From: Lomentospora prolificans
Lineage: Eukaryota; Ascomycota; Sordariomycetes; Microascales; Microascaceae
Assembly (NCBI GenBank): GCA_029532625.1
Contig: JARFXM010000006.1
Coordinates: forward strand, 1,798,001-1,862,000
Direction of reading: 5' to 3'
Length of the DNA stretch: 64,000 nucleotides
Within the stretch, counting starts at the first letter, position 1, and every line of letters starts with the position of its first letter. The notes under the pieces are model-generated. The model was not told where the DNA came from. It was given only the letters and a program-made list of their open reading frames with translations, and ran no database searches. Below are positions 42,504-55,416 of this stretch, in pieces. The position numbers were made by a program, and so were the translations under genes.

Positions 42504-44050
42504 ATGGTGTGTTTCGGTCTCCTTCCTTGTCCCGCAAGCGACCCATTCCTCCACGGACATTGTGCTAACATCCTTCAAAGCCTTCGGCAACAGGTGCAAA
42601 CTGGGAAAAGTACAAGAAGAACTTCGATGACGAAGAGATAGAAGAGAAGAAGATCACGCCTCTTACCGATGAGTACGCATCGTCTTGTTACCCTCTCCGA
42701 CAGCCTCCTTGAGCTCTTGTCCGGAAAGCATCTGACTTGCCGTCTTTGAATAGGGATATTCAGGTTCTCAAGACCTATGGTGCAGCTCCCTACGGAGCTG
42801 CCATCAAGAAGCTTGAGCAGCAAATAAAGGAGAAGCAAGCCAGTGTAGATGAGAAGATTGGAGTTAAGGTACGAGACGGGCGTCAGCGACGCTATGACTA
42901 GTCACACCTATTGTTGGGTATCCTAACGACGTTGTAGGAATCAGATACCGGTCTCGCGCCTCCTCACCTCTGGGACGTCGCCGCCGACCGCCAGCGAATG
43001 TCAGAAGAACAACCGCTTCAGGTCGCGCGGTGTACCAAGATTATTGCTGACGACAAGGGTGACGAGTCGAAGAGCAAATATGTCATCAACGTCAAGCAGA
43101 TTGCCAAGTTCGTGGTCCAACTGGGCGAAAGGGTGTCTCCTACCGATATCGAGGAGGGAATGCGCGTTGGTGTGGACCGAAATAAGTACCAGATCATGCT
43201 ACCCCTGCCACCCAAGATCGACTCGAGCGTGACTATGATGACGGTTGAGGAGAAACCCGATGTTACATATGGCGATGTTGGTGGGTGCAAGGAGCAGGTT
43301 GAGAAGCTGCGTGAGGTTGTCGAGATGCCTCTCCTGTCTCCCGAGCGCTTCGTCAGTCTCGGTATCGATCCTCCCAAGGGTGCCCTCCTTTACGGTCCCC
43401 CCGGCACCGGTAAGACGCTGTGTGCTCGAGCCGTCGCCAACAGGACGGATGCCACTTTCATCCGAGTTATTGGCAGCGAGCTTGTTCAGAAGTACGTTGG
43501 TGAGGGTGCGAGAATGGTCCGTGAGCTTTTCGAGATGGCCCGGACCAAAAAGGCCTGCATTATCTTCTTCGACGAAATCGATGCCATCGGTGGAGCCCGA
43601 TTCGACGATGGTGCCGGCGGCGACAACGAAGTACAGAGGACTATGTTGGAGCTCATCACGCAGCTCGACGGTTTCGATGCCCGAGGAAACATCAAGGTTA
43701 TGTTCGCCACCAACCGTCCTTCCACCCTCGACCCTGCCCTCATGCGACCTGGCCGTATCGACCGAAAGATTGAGTTCTCCCTCCCCGACCTGGAGGGGCG
43801 TGCCAATATTCTCCGTATCCATGCCAAGAGTATGTCTGTCGAGCGCGATATCCGTTGGGAGCTGATCTCCCGTCTCTGCCCTAACGCTACCGGTGCCGAG
43901 CTGAGGAGTGTATGCACCGAGGCCGGTATGTTTGCCATCCGTGCGAGGAGGAAGGTAGCCACGGAAAAGGACTTCCTCAGCGCCGTCGAGAAGGTGATTA
44001 AGGGCAATCTCAAGTTCAACTCGACAGCGTCGTACATGCAGTACAACTAA
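42504..44050 (+). CDS. RPT1: 26S proteasome regulatory ATPase subunit RPT1
   Basis: Four coding exons, 42504-42506 (only the ATG), 42581-42672, 42754-42868 and 42938-44050, with introns of 74, 81 and 69 nt, give 440 residues. The start follows a strong GCCACCATGG context, and the intron begins directly after the ATG. The sequence identifies RPT1 rather than another [32 protein letters not shown] and the C-terminus SYMQYN. Walker A GPPGTGKT lies at about 223-230, Walker B FFDEID at about 281-286, then the arginine-finger region [22 protein letters not shown]1 sits in the hexameric ring of the 19S particle that unfolds ubiquitylated substrates and opens the 20S gate. Confidence 0.96.
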
Positions 44051-45018
44051 GACGAGGTCTTTTGTTTGTTCACGGCGGCATGGGACAAAGGGAAAAGCAG
44101 AATCCACAAGAGAACGGAGGAAATAGCATATAGCTTGTATGAGTACATTTGTAAACTGCCCTCTTGCCTGAAGCTTCACTAGCATAATCAATCGCAACTG
44201 GGCCGAAAGGAGGGAGTTGAAATAGAGATTCATGGTCATTATAGGACTCAGCGTTTCATCACTTTGCTCCTCACTTGTTCCTCGTAGTATTCTTTGTGTA
44301 TTCAATGTCCTGTGACATACAGAGTCGGATCACTCCCTGCTTCGAGGGTTCAACTACTGCCAAGGTAAACTATGCAACTCGAGTGTGGTATATCCATACC
44401 ACTGCCGCTTATGCCACTGCTACATATCCCTATCACTATTATACATGCCGGTTCCAGAAGCTTTGCCATGATATCCCCAATACACCCTCCATACGTATTC
44501 TTATTTCCGCCAATAAAACCAGACTAACCCTTTCCCAAGACGCTGTGCAAAGGTGAGAGGAAAAGAAAAAAAAGAAAAAGTAGAAAAAGAAAAAGAAAAA
44601 AAGGGCAGCAAGTAGTTGCTAAAAGAAAGAAGTAGTGGCATGTGCTGGCCTATCGTTGATCTAGAATAGTAATGAATAGGTGGTGGAAAAGGGCGGTAAA
44701 AAAGGGTGCTAGCGTGCTGAGAAGAATGGAAGAGCGAAGAAAGCAGGTGGAAATAGACAAAGCCATGGCACACCCATGAAGAAGAAATGGGTCATGAGGA
44801 GTTGTGGCTGTGACTGTGATACTCCAAGATGACAGGTACCATAGGTTTCAAGGAATCCCCATCCGTTATTCGTGACCAAAAAACTCCATAAGCCTATCGA
44901 TCGCCGCCAACCTGAAAGAAACGAGGGAAAATGATGGCTGGGTTCCAAGACAGCAGGTTTCAACATCCTGGGAGGAAACAAAGAGGACTCCTTACCAGGG
45001 AGAAGAAGAGAGAAAATT
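44051..45018. other. Convergent intergenic region, RPT1 / cysteine-rich protein
   Basis: 968 bp of 3' flanks with an A/G-only type tract at about 44550-44604. No gene is supported. Frames here overlap the 3' end of the cysteine-rich gene in other frames. Confidence 0.55.
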
Positions 45019-45801
45019 TCAAGCGCCCTCCATCCGTGATAAACATCCCAAGCAAGCGATATCGCCATCCGCGCCCGTCTCAACACAGCATCGACTACAC
45101 ACCACATTTCGATGCCCGCTGGCCGCCCAGCCGTCGCTACCAGAGGGTTTGCCTTCTTCCTTGGCACAATAATCCTGCTGGGGGGGCGCATCGTCCATGT
45201 GGAATGATCTCGAGAGTACCTCTTGCTCTGAGAGTACTCCAGTGTCCTCCGACATACAGCTCTCGTCGTTACCCGTTGCTGACCAGCCCCTGCACTCCCG
45301 AATACAGACGAAGCATGTCCTATTCCCACATCCTTGGCAGTCAGCAAACGAGTCAAGGTCTGACTTCTTCGTTGGTCGTCTATGGCAGATATGACATGGC
45401 GAGAGTGAGGTCCGAGGGGTGGGTGCTTGTCTGGCCCCGGTCGTCGTGCTATTTCCGTCCCTATCGGTTAGGGCGCCCGGTGTGCCAGACGGTGACTTTG
45501 CGGCGCGGCGGTTCCTCTCTGGGCTCCCGTCACCAGGTATGACGCGTGCTCTCTTGACGGACGGAAGTGGTATAATTTTGCGGGTGGCAACCTGCCATTT
45601 CTCTGATGGGATGGCGGCGTAGAAGGGTGTATTGGCGGATGGGGTTTGCAGGACACCGAAAGGTGACTTGGGACAGTCTAGGATGGTGTAGGGTCGCTGT
45701 GAGGCAGGTTGGGCGACATTGTCGGTGTCATAATCGGCATCCTCTCTCCTCCGTTTCTTGCAGGATGGCAACGGCGACCTCTCGCTGGTCACCGATGGCA
45801 T
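45019..45801 (-). CDS. Cysteine-rich, probable zinc-binding protein of unknown function
   Basis: Intronless, 260 residues from ATG at 45801. The frame is open upstream to 45927 but has no ATG there. I do not recognise a named family. The N-terminal half is Ser/Pro/Arg-rich and contains a basic KKRRRED patch that could be a nuclear signal. The C-terminal half has ordered Cys pairs: PCHICHRR, DCQGCGNRTCFVCIREC, then after a polar insert VCSRCCVE and ACLGC. Four CxxC-type pairs plus a His are enough for two metal sites, in a RING/PHD-like or zinc-ribbon-like spacing that I cannot assign. I believe similar proteins occur across sordariomycetes, but that is from memory and unchecked. It is convergent with RPT1. 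Confidence 0.68.
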   Translation of the reverse strand: MPSVTSERSPLPSCKKRRREDADYDTDNVAQPASQRPYTILDCPKSPFGVLQTPSANTPFYAAIPSEKWQVATRKIIPLPSVKRARVIPGDGSPERNRRAAKSPSGTPGALTDRDGNSTTTGARQAPTPRTSLSPCHICHRRPTKKSDLDSFADCQGCGNRTCFVCIRECRGWSATGNDESCMSEDTGVLSEQEVLSRSFHMDDAPPQQDYCAKEEGKPSGSDGWAASGHRNVVCSRCCVETGADGDIACLGCLSRMEGA

Positions 45802-47646
45802 CCTGAACGACGTGCACGCTCGCTTCCGACTCGAAATCTTTCTCTGAAGTATGGCGATTTCCGATGTGGGTAGGGAATGGAAAAAAATCCAAAGGACCAA
45901 AGGGACAGGAGGGGGTGTGGTGTGCACGATAGCGTTCGAATATCAAGCGGTTACTGGGTTCCTGATGTTTTGTTTGCAGCGGTTCTCGGGCCCAGATCGA
46001 GCGAGGAAGAAGTCGTAACGCTTAGGACTGAGTATTGGCAGGAAGGACGGATAATAGCTGAATCAATCGCCCTGGAAAAAAAAAAAGCGTCCAAGGTCGT
46101 GAATGTGGAACAGAACGCGAGAGTTGAAAGGACTTGAGAAGGAAGGGTGTATCGTCAAGGGTTGGCTGAGGAGGAGGTGCGTGGTTTAGTCGGCAGGTTC
46201 TGGTTGCCAGTTGGGTGATGTAGTGGAGTGCCTGGCCAGTGTTAGTTAGCCAGCTATTACCTGGCTGGCTGGCCATGGTTCCGGTTGGGAGGCAGCACAG
46301 TGGACTGTTGCCAGTGTCGGCGCTAGGCAAAACCCCTCGAGCGGCCTAGAACTTGAACAGTGTGGAGGGCCAGCGGTGAGCACAGGCAAATCCTCCAGGC
46401 CCCAAACAACCTGAGAACCTTTGAATGGTCGGCCTGTTAACAGAGCATCTGAGGCGAGCCGCCAGCCTACCGAGACGTGTTGAGACTCTCCCATGGTTCG
46501 GAACACGGCCACTGCCTAACCTGGCCCCAATTCTCCCATTGAAACTACCCGGTCCACCCAGAGCTAATAGGCCTTTGAGACGTTCAATAGCCGACCTACT
46601 CCGTGTGTGCGTTGGCAACCTTAAGATGTGACATCCATGAATCAGCCCTGGAATCGACCCTTTCGTACCCAAGTATCTAATCAGTACACAGCTGGCTGGC
46701 ACTCAAACGCTTACTTACCCAGTGCTTGCTTCGAACCCCAGCGACTAATCGTGGCGTGGGCTGACGTGGATCCGAAAGAGCCCGAGTCCCGCAGCCCATT
46801 GGCGACCGAACAAAAGTTGGCTAGAAAACTACCAACCCTGATGGGACTCTCTGGTTTCCCAGCTTCTTTTGCTGGGGGTAATGGTAGGAAGTAGGAGACA
46901 GGGGGGAATAAGTTGCTGGGAAAATAGAAATAGGTCCCTCCTACTAGTAATATTAAATGGCTGATGTCGCAACAAGTGACATGTTCCCTACATCGCTGGC
47001 TCCCTCGGCCAACCTCGAACCCCTTGACGAAGGCCCGTCTTCCGATCCGGTCCCCATACTGCCTGGCGTCCTACGTTTAGTCACATCCCCCAGTCATTCC
47101 AACTATTCTTAGCCAAAACCGTCTAGACAAGGGGGGAGCGAGGTATGGCTCTATTTCTCTAGAAGGAGTCCACACAAAAGCACGCATCCATCTCGCTGAT
47201 ATACCGGCTCCCCGTGATTTATAACTAACCCGGTTCTGGGGCGAACGCCTCTCAGTCCTCAAGGATGCTGTTCTTGTGCTCTAGAGAATCTCTAGCCTTC
47301 GCAAACCTGGGAATCAACTCCCACCAAAAAAACGTTGCAGATCGAGGCAAGCAACTGGGCGTAGCGGATCCCTCTCAATACCAAGCCCGGCACCAAACAG
47401 GCCATAACAACTCTCTCGGCTAGGACCGGGTACCATCACAAAACAGGTCAAGGCGTCATATGTGATGAAGAAAAAGGAAAGTATGTTTGATTTACACTCT
47501 AACGTCTCCCAAAAGCCTCCCTCTTAGCCTGCTACGTACATAAAAGAAACCAAGAATTCGAGATGATCCTTTTTGTTGCTCCATAAGAGGGGAAGTTTAT
47601 AGTATCACAAGTATATGTGCAATTGCCGGTCGGAATCAGATCCCTT
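45802..47646. other. 1.8-kb region without a supported gene
   Basis: Promoter side of the cysteine-rich gene and 3' flank of cytochrome c1. It contains an A13 tract at 46076-46088 and several CTGGCTGG runs (46261-46271 and 46691-46698). No frame has recognisable content. Confidence 0.5.
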
Positions 47647-49124
47647 CTAGTACCTGTAAGGGCGAGTAGACTTGGTCTCCTTGGGAGGATCGTAGGCAAT
47701 CTTCCTCGACTTGAGCCAGGCCCACTTGTATCGCTTCACCCAGACACTGATCGAGAAAAGGACGGCCGTCGCGGCAAGAACCTTGATACCCATGCGTTTC
47801 CGGTCGTCCATCTCGGGCTCAGCAGCCCAGTTGAGGAACTCGACAACATCCTTGGCCATCTGCGACGTCGTGGCGGGGGTGCCGTCCTCGTACTCAACGA
47901 GGCCGTCGTAGAGAACACGGGCCATGGCGATACCGGTACCGGGGAAGTAGGGGTTGAAGTTCATGCCGGGGGCGAGGGTGACACCGGCGGGAGCCTCATC
48001 AGGATAGCCGGTCAGGAGGGAGAAGATGTAGTTGCAACCACCATGGCGGGCCTTGACAATCAAGCTGAGATCGGGAGGATAGGCACCGTTGTTGGCGAAT
48101 CGAGCAGCCTCCTCATTCTTGTAGGGATCGGGCATGTAATCCGAGAGCTTACCCGGGCGCATGGGGATCTCGCCTTGCTCGTCGGGCTCGTCGGGGTACT
48201 CGTTCTCCTCGGCAAGGGCCTTGGCCTCGTCGACGGTGAGGACGGTACCGACAAGGGCACGGTAAGGGACACGGCTAAGGGAGTGGCACGAAGCGCAGAC
48301 CTCACGGTAGACTTGGAAGCCTCGGCGAAGCCTTCAAGAGGATTCTTCGTTAGCCAACGCAAAGATGCCCAGAAACGGACCTACGGTTCGGGATTTCGTG
48401 TACTCACGCCTGGTGGTCGAAAGTCTTGGTCATCTTCTCGTGAACCCAGGGGTACTTCGTGGGATGAAGACTACAGAGTCAATTAGCGGCGAACGATGAA
48501 CAAGATGACGGGAAGAAAAATCTTTCTAGGGTTGAAACAGGGTCCGTTTATTGATGGCCAAGGGTCCCAGGGCCATCGCACCCGGCATCAGCCAGATACT
48601 TTGCCTCGGAGACATGGCTAAGACGATCCGGCTTCTTCGAGATGATACTTCACTTTGGCCAAGACGGGAGAGAGAAAACAAAAAAAAAAGGAGACGACTA
48701 ACCCTTCCTCGGCGGGAGTCATGGCATGGGCCTCAGATCCATAGAGATGATAGTACCAGGCGACGGAGCCAGCGGCAACGGCGGTCGAAGCAATAGCTGC
48801 AATGTTGAGTCGGGCAGCGTACGAGTCGGAAGAGGCACCGGAGTTGGAGGAAGTCGACGCGGCACGCTGCATCACAATAAAACACATTAGTTCCGTCTCT
48901 CGAATGCCAAAACGATTGGATTGAGTATCAATTGATGCCAACGAGATGTTGTCCCCCTTTTCTTTTTTTAGGGCAGCCGTGGCTCTAGGCCTTCGTGGAG
49001 CGACGTTTGCTCGCCTCGTTCGGGTGGGTAGAAATCATGCCATGCATACCTTGGAGACGTTGGCCGCGCCATTTCTGGCACTGGCGAGGGTGCGCGTCGA
49101 GCGCAGGGCGGTCCTCGCGAACAT
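47647..49124 (-). CDS. CYT1: Cytochrome c1, heme protein of complex III, mitochondrial
   Basis: Four exons, 49124-49050, 48866-48703, 48470-48408 and 48331-47647, with introns of 183, 232 and 76 nt, give 328 residues. The N-terminus is a bipartite presequence: an Arg/Ala/Ser-rich part ([18 protein letters not shown]) and a hydrophobic sorting segment ([24 protein letters not shown]). The heme c site is VCASCH, with Cys113, Cys116 and His117. The probable axial Met lies in [13 protein letters not shown]. One C-terminal membrane helix ([20 protein letters not shown]) anchors the heme domain facing the intermembrane space. The protein passes electrons from the Rieske centre to cytochrome c. Upstream CCAAT boxes fit respiratory control by a HAP-type complex. 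Confidence 0.96.
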
Positions 49125-49979
49125 GACTGAAGAGTAAACTCAATTCCTAGCCACCTAAGAAGGGCCCCGAGTGGGAATTAAAGGGCAATTGGCGTGATGG
49201 TAGAGCCTCGCTGGGGATTATGGGTATCGCAGGGTGGTCGACTTCGAGAGGTTTAAAAAAACGCCAGTCCGGAGCTGTGCTTGACGCTGAAGCACCGAAT
49301 TCACCCGATGCTCATTGGTCCCTACCATTGGCCGTGAATCACGTGCTGGACTGAAACTTTTCGGCTTGGTCAGACGACTTTGATTGGCCTGGACATTCTC
49401 GGATATTCCCAGTTGTTGGCGGCAGGGGCCACCAACACTGCTCCAGTCCAAGTGTTCCATCACCTCAATTTTCCCACACCGTATGACCGCATTGCAGACG
49501 TCCATCTACTGCTCACAGTTGGTCGAGCAACACCAGCAGGCTGGCGATCAATACTTTGTACTACGACCCCCCTCTACAAGTCCCATCAACATCATCGCTC
49601 GGAGTACGATATTACCCTGCATTTACATACAAGTAGTATATATAATCCATCAAGTGGGTTACTAGAGCTCCTAGTAGTCGAAAGAGTTAAAAACTATTGC
49701 ACAAATACATCTGAATATAGAACTTTATAAATCTATTTACTATTTGCTTTTTGCTTAAATACCTCGATTCCTTTTGTATTACCTCCTCTTCATCGTGTTA
49801 CTTTTGTCTCCCTATGCCCGAATCGAAATGCACAGCCAATATCATCTAAAATCCAATGCATTCTGACATCCTTCTAGCATAGCATCACCAAGCTGCAGTT
49901 GCCCTCAATGAGGAATGTTGTATCGTCCCCCTCCACCGAGCACAACGTACGGCGAATCCCTGTATCGCGGGTAATTACT
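49125..49979. other. Intergenic region upstream of cytochrome c1
   Basis: The half near cytochrome c1 holds a CCAAT/E-box cluster. From about 49590 to 49870 the DNA is clearly AT-richer than its surroundings, with many CTA/TAG triplets. No gene is supported. Confidence 0.55.
49314..49387 (-). promoter_or_regulatory. CCAAT-box cluster with E-box upstream of cytochrome c1
   Basis: Three ATTGG pentamers on the plus strand (49314-49318, 49327-49331, 49383-49387) are CCAAT boxes in the sense direction of cytochrome c1, about 190-260 bp before its ATG. A TCACGTG E-box (core 49340-49345) lies between them. In yeasts and aspergilli the HAP (CCAAT-binding) complex controls respiratory genes. That use here is inference. 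Confidence 0.55.
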
Positions 49980-51332
<1,353 letters not shown>

Positions 51333-51834
51333 GGTTGCTAGTTGCTAGCGGGGTTCGAAGATTTCCAACGGGTATCTAAGTAGTATAAATGAGAGGGATG
51401 GAAAGCAGCAGGACTTGGTCAAGCAAACGGGGGTATAATAGGGACAAGAGTCGCTTTCAACGGTATCGAAGAGCACCAGCGAGCACGAGAAAACGAGAGG
51501 GTAGAGAATATATCGGCAGGAGCTTCTTGACCTGTTCGCGCCGAAAGAAGGTTTAACGCTGACCAGCGCACGACTGATTACACATGTCACAACTACTACT
51601 GGCCCAGAGCAGCAACTGGACCGTGGGGTTGCGTTCTCTTGTACCCATCACTCAAGCACACTATGGCGAGATACTTTCCGGGCATACAAAATTGCCCCTC
51701 CTTCAGTATGTGGCAAGGGCTTCGACAAGAATCAGATACTCGCCTTCCAAGCTCCATTCCGCGCCTTTTCTAGCCATTGATGGGCTCCTGCTTTGGTGCT
51801 TGTGCTGGTAGTGCCAGCGAGCGTCTGGGGGAGT

Positions 51835-51861
51835 CAGTCCACTCAGTCCACTCAGTTCACT
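51835..51861 (+). repeat. Three tandem 9-bp units
   Basis: CAGTCCACT, CAGTCCACT and CAGTTCACT in tandem upstream of DAHP synthase. Confidence 0.85.
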
Positions 51862-51903
51862 CCCGATGGAGAGATTTTTTTTTTTTTCCCGCTTGCAAGT
51901 GTG

Positions 51904-51910
51904 TGACTCA
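51904..51910 (+). promoter_or_regulatory. TGACTCA, possible CPC1/GCN4-type site
   Basis: Exact match to the core bound by the general amino-acid-control activator (GCN4 in yeast, CPC1/CpcA in moulds), about 572 bp before the DAHP synthase start. Several matches are expected by chance in 64 kb, so the support is weak. Confidence 0.3.
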
Positions 51911-52552
51911 GTTTCAAAAGCTGCTGAGCTGCCAGCCACGCTGCAAGCCTGGTTAAGGGCGCTACTAATTCGAGGATATACTAGTAATTACACCGCTTCC
52001 TCGCAGATTGCTCCAATTCCGACCACATTGCCGCGGCTTCTTGGAAGAGTCTAATCTTAGCGGAGCGAGGTAACGATCCGGGGGTTGCCGCACCCCTCGG
52101 ATGCAATGGATATTAGTTTTGTCCCATTGATGTTGCCGCCTTACTAGATCCTAGGTAGGCTGGCTGGCCCCTTGACGATACTTCTCTAACCGAGCAGCAC
52201 TTCCGAATTTGGCTATCCGCCACTGCGCAGAATATTTGTACGAAGTAACACCAGAAAATCGTACAGCCTGTGGAGAAGCGATTGAATGGCCAAGATGGGG
52301 AGTACCAATTGCGAATTAGGGGATAGTACTCTGCTATTGTCACAAGGCTAATTGCTACCCTAATAATAAAACTCATCGGTTTACATCCACCTTGAATAAA
52401 CACGGCAATAATGTAGAACAGTGCCAGAGGAGGGAGTAACGCCCCCAATATAAGATACAATGAGCTCTCTCGAAGCTCTCCCAATTCCAAGCCATACATA
52501 ACTTGTGGGACCTTCATTCTTCATGTACCATGAAAGTCGGCCGAGTGGCCCA

Positions 52553-55416
52553 CTAGTAGTTCAGCTCGCCGCCTCCACCACCCGCAGCATGGTCCAGGTC
52601 CTCGTAGCTCTTGAGGCTGCGTCCTTGAACAGCCTCTCTAGGTCCGACTGCTGCTCCGCCCGCGGCACCGTCTCCCCAGCGGCCTCCGCCGCCGCGGTGT
52701 CTTCCGCCAGAGTAAGCCCCGTCAAACCGGCCTCCTCCTCGGCGATCATAGGGGCCGCTACGGTAAGCCCCGCCACGTCCTCCATGCACACCGCCTCGTC
52801 GGATAGGACCCTGGCCACCTTGACCACTGCGTTCATCGCCCGAGGCGTTCCAGCCTCCAGGAGGCATAGGGTGACCAACAAACAAAGGCGGGAACGCACC
52901 CGTCGCCATTGGAAATCCAGGCATACCCATCATTCCATTCATGGTGAAATTCTGCAAGTTGAACCCACGCGGAGTCCCCGAATTGCCTTGTCCATTCGCT
53001 TGCGGGAAGTGGCCGTTTGAATTGGCATCGGTGCGGGATGGCGCGATATGGGACGGGTCCAAAACATATGCGTTGATGAGCTCAAACTGTTCGCTGAGTT
53101 AGTGTATCATATGCGCGAGAGGATATCAAAACGACGAGTAGCGTACCTCTTGTGTGAGACCATCAAGCCATTCTGAATGTCTCTTCTCGACGTGCTTCTT
53201 CCAAAAGTGTTCTTCCTTGAACAATTTTGTGCACTCGGGGATCTTGCACCGCCATTTATGCTCATCTTCTTGCTTGACAAATTTGGCAAGCTCATCGTCA
53301 AGCGCTTGCTCGATGGGGCGACCGCCGAGCTTGCGAAGGTCCACCGACCCTGGGTCAAGAATCTGCGTGATTTTGTCCTCGAATGTCTTGACCCAATTGT
53401 ACGCACGCAAAAGCTGCTGCTCGGCTTTAGCAGAAGCCGTGCGGAACTTCTTATCTCCCTCCTGGGCATCGGCCTCGCCATCCTCTGACGTTTCGTTTCG
53501 CTTCTTGCCGGGGAAGGGCTCCCCGTTGACCGTTGCACGGGCAACCGCCTTGGCAGCCGTGGACAAAGTGCTACGCGGGCGTCGAAGATGGCCCCCAAGG
53601 CACTTTCGAGTAAGTTCGTGGATAGAGTCGCACTCAAAGACGCAAAAGAAGCAGAAATTGAAGACACGACGTAGGTACTCGATCAAAAGGTCGAGCTGCT
53701 TCTTCTTCATGAGAAGATCCTCATCGTCTACGTCATCATCCTCGTCCACGGCACCCTCCTCTTCTTCGTCCTCTTCCATCACTCCCTCCTCCTCTTCGCC
53801 TTCGTCATCGAGCGCTTCGTCCATACCTAGTTGTCTCTGCTTCTTAGTCTTCTTAGCGCGAGGGACAGAGACTGCGGGTTGTAGACGACCAAGGTTCTTG
53901 AGCTCGTCTACTCTCTCTTCGACTTTGAGTACGGCATTAAAATCGGAGCCAAAGTCTTCTTCAAGCTTACTAACGACCTTGGTAGCCAACCTGAGATCCT
54001 TTTCGATACGCTCCGGCGCCGAGAAGAGATCCCACAGTGCCTTTTTCCTCGGCTCCTTGGGAGGATTATGAACACCAACGTGACAGACAAAGTCACCCCT
54101 GACCTCGTCCTTTACAGTCTTGCCGTTGACCGCCTCAAGAGCCTTTTCCGCGGTAGACACGGGGACGGGAGATTCCAGCGACATGTCGCCATCCTCGTCC
54201 TTGGGATCGGGACGGTCAACGATGGCTGGCTGTTCTGAGCCGGGGTGCAGCATCACCCACCCAATTCTATGGTATCGCTTGCTAGGGTTGGGATCTGAGA
54301 GCGATAGCCATTTAAACCCACCATCGCCCTCTCCTAGGTGCTCCTTGCAGAACGACTCGAGGTTCTGGCGACTCACGTGCGGCGCAATGGTCTTAATCAG
54401 TAGAGTCGGCTGGTACAGAGACTCATCCCGAATATCCGCTCCATTCGTAGGTATAAGGTCACCAACACCAAGAATTTCATTCGACGCAGTCGCTTCACCC
54501 TCCTCTTTCTCAACTACACCGCCGGCGCCGTTGCTCTCGCTCTTGGGAAGCCCCTCGAGGGAAAACTCGTCAAACATGCCCGAGTCGAGGTCCTGCTCCC
54601 ACTGGGCATAGAGTCCGCGACGGAACTCGTTGAGCTGCTGTCTGAATGCATCGCGAACCTCCGGAACGTAACGTTCCCTGAACCACTGCTCTTTCTTGTG
54701 CTCACTAACAAATGACCGTGCCATCTTTGCTTGAAGCTCCTCCTTGTACGCGTCATAAGCAGCTTGGATTTTGATCTTCTCCTTCTCCCGCTCCTCTTGT
54801 ATCTGTTGAGGTCCGCGGGGTCTCTCAGGCTCGCGCCGGCGGCCAGTTTTAGCCCGCTCTTTCTCCTCTTTAATCTTCTCATTCATCCTCCACCACTCGC
54901 TAAAGTAGGAAAAGCCAACTTGGTAAGAGAGTTTCGCAGGATCAGGAATGGGATTGACAGTAAGGCTGGGACCCATATGATCCTGCCCCGGAACGTATCG
55001 ATCAATATTAGCAGGCGGAGAACCAACCCGACGCGAACGGTCGTCGCCCCTGTCACGAGGCGTTGAGTAATCATCGCGGGTGCGGCTCCGAGGCTCGTAG
55101 CGATCCACACTAGGGGGGGATCGGGATCTTCGGCGGGAATGGGGACGATCAACACCTAAGAAGAAACAAATGTTAGACTAATCAATAAAAAGACTTGTAT
55201 AGAACCAAGAAGCGATCACCGCCTGCATCATCGGCCAACTGGAGGCAGTGACCTTGATAACATCTTAGCGCGCTAGGCCATGGCTACAGACGTACCAGGG
55301 GAACGCGACCGATAGGCGTCGCGGTCGTTGCCGCCACGCGTACTATCACGGTTACTCCACGTTCGGTCACTTGGAGATCGGGCCGGCGCAGCCCTGCTAT
55401 ACGAGTAGGAGTCCAT
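52553..55416 (-). CDS. SERRATE/ARS2 homologue, RNA effector with C2H2 zinc finger
   Basis: Three exons, 55416-55296, 55155-53147 and 53086-52553, with introns of 140 and 60 nt, give 887 residues. The N-terminus is an Arg/Ser/Asp-rich segment (DRPHSRRRSRSPP). A helical SERRATE/ARS2 N-terminal part follows (SYFSEWWRMNEKIKEEKERA, VRDAFRQQLNEFRRGLYAQWEQDLDSG). The middle has an RRM-like region and a Glu/Asp-rich block. Near the C-terminus is the ARS2 zinc finger WRCKIPECTKLFKEEHFWKKHVEKRH. The tail is Gly/Arg-rich (RGG-type). In plants and animals this protein links the nuclear cap-binding complex to miRNA processing, 3' end formation and exosome decay. Fungal roles are less known, so nuclear RNA sorting is inferred. 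GTG at 55108 is internal to exon 2, and the true start is the upstream exon. Confidence 0.9.

Larger units (their letters stand above)
51333..52552. other. Intergenic region upstream of DAHP synthase
   Basis: 1.2 kb with three 9-bp repeats at 51835-51861, a T12-type run at 51877-51888 and TGACTCA at 51904-51910. The part from 52250 to 52420 is AT-richer. No gene is supported. Confidence 0.55.

Noticed and set aside
43199..44305. 368-codon minus-strand frame over RPT1
   Set aside because: It is a shadow of the strongly biased RPT1 coding sequence, with no recognisable domain.
47617..48486. 289-codon plus-strand frame over cytochrome c1
   Set aside because: Antisense shadow of the cytochrome c1 exons and introns. 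The composition is rich in Gly, Val and Leu, as expected from the opposite strand.
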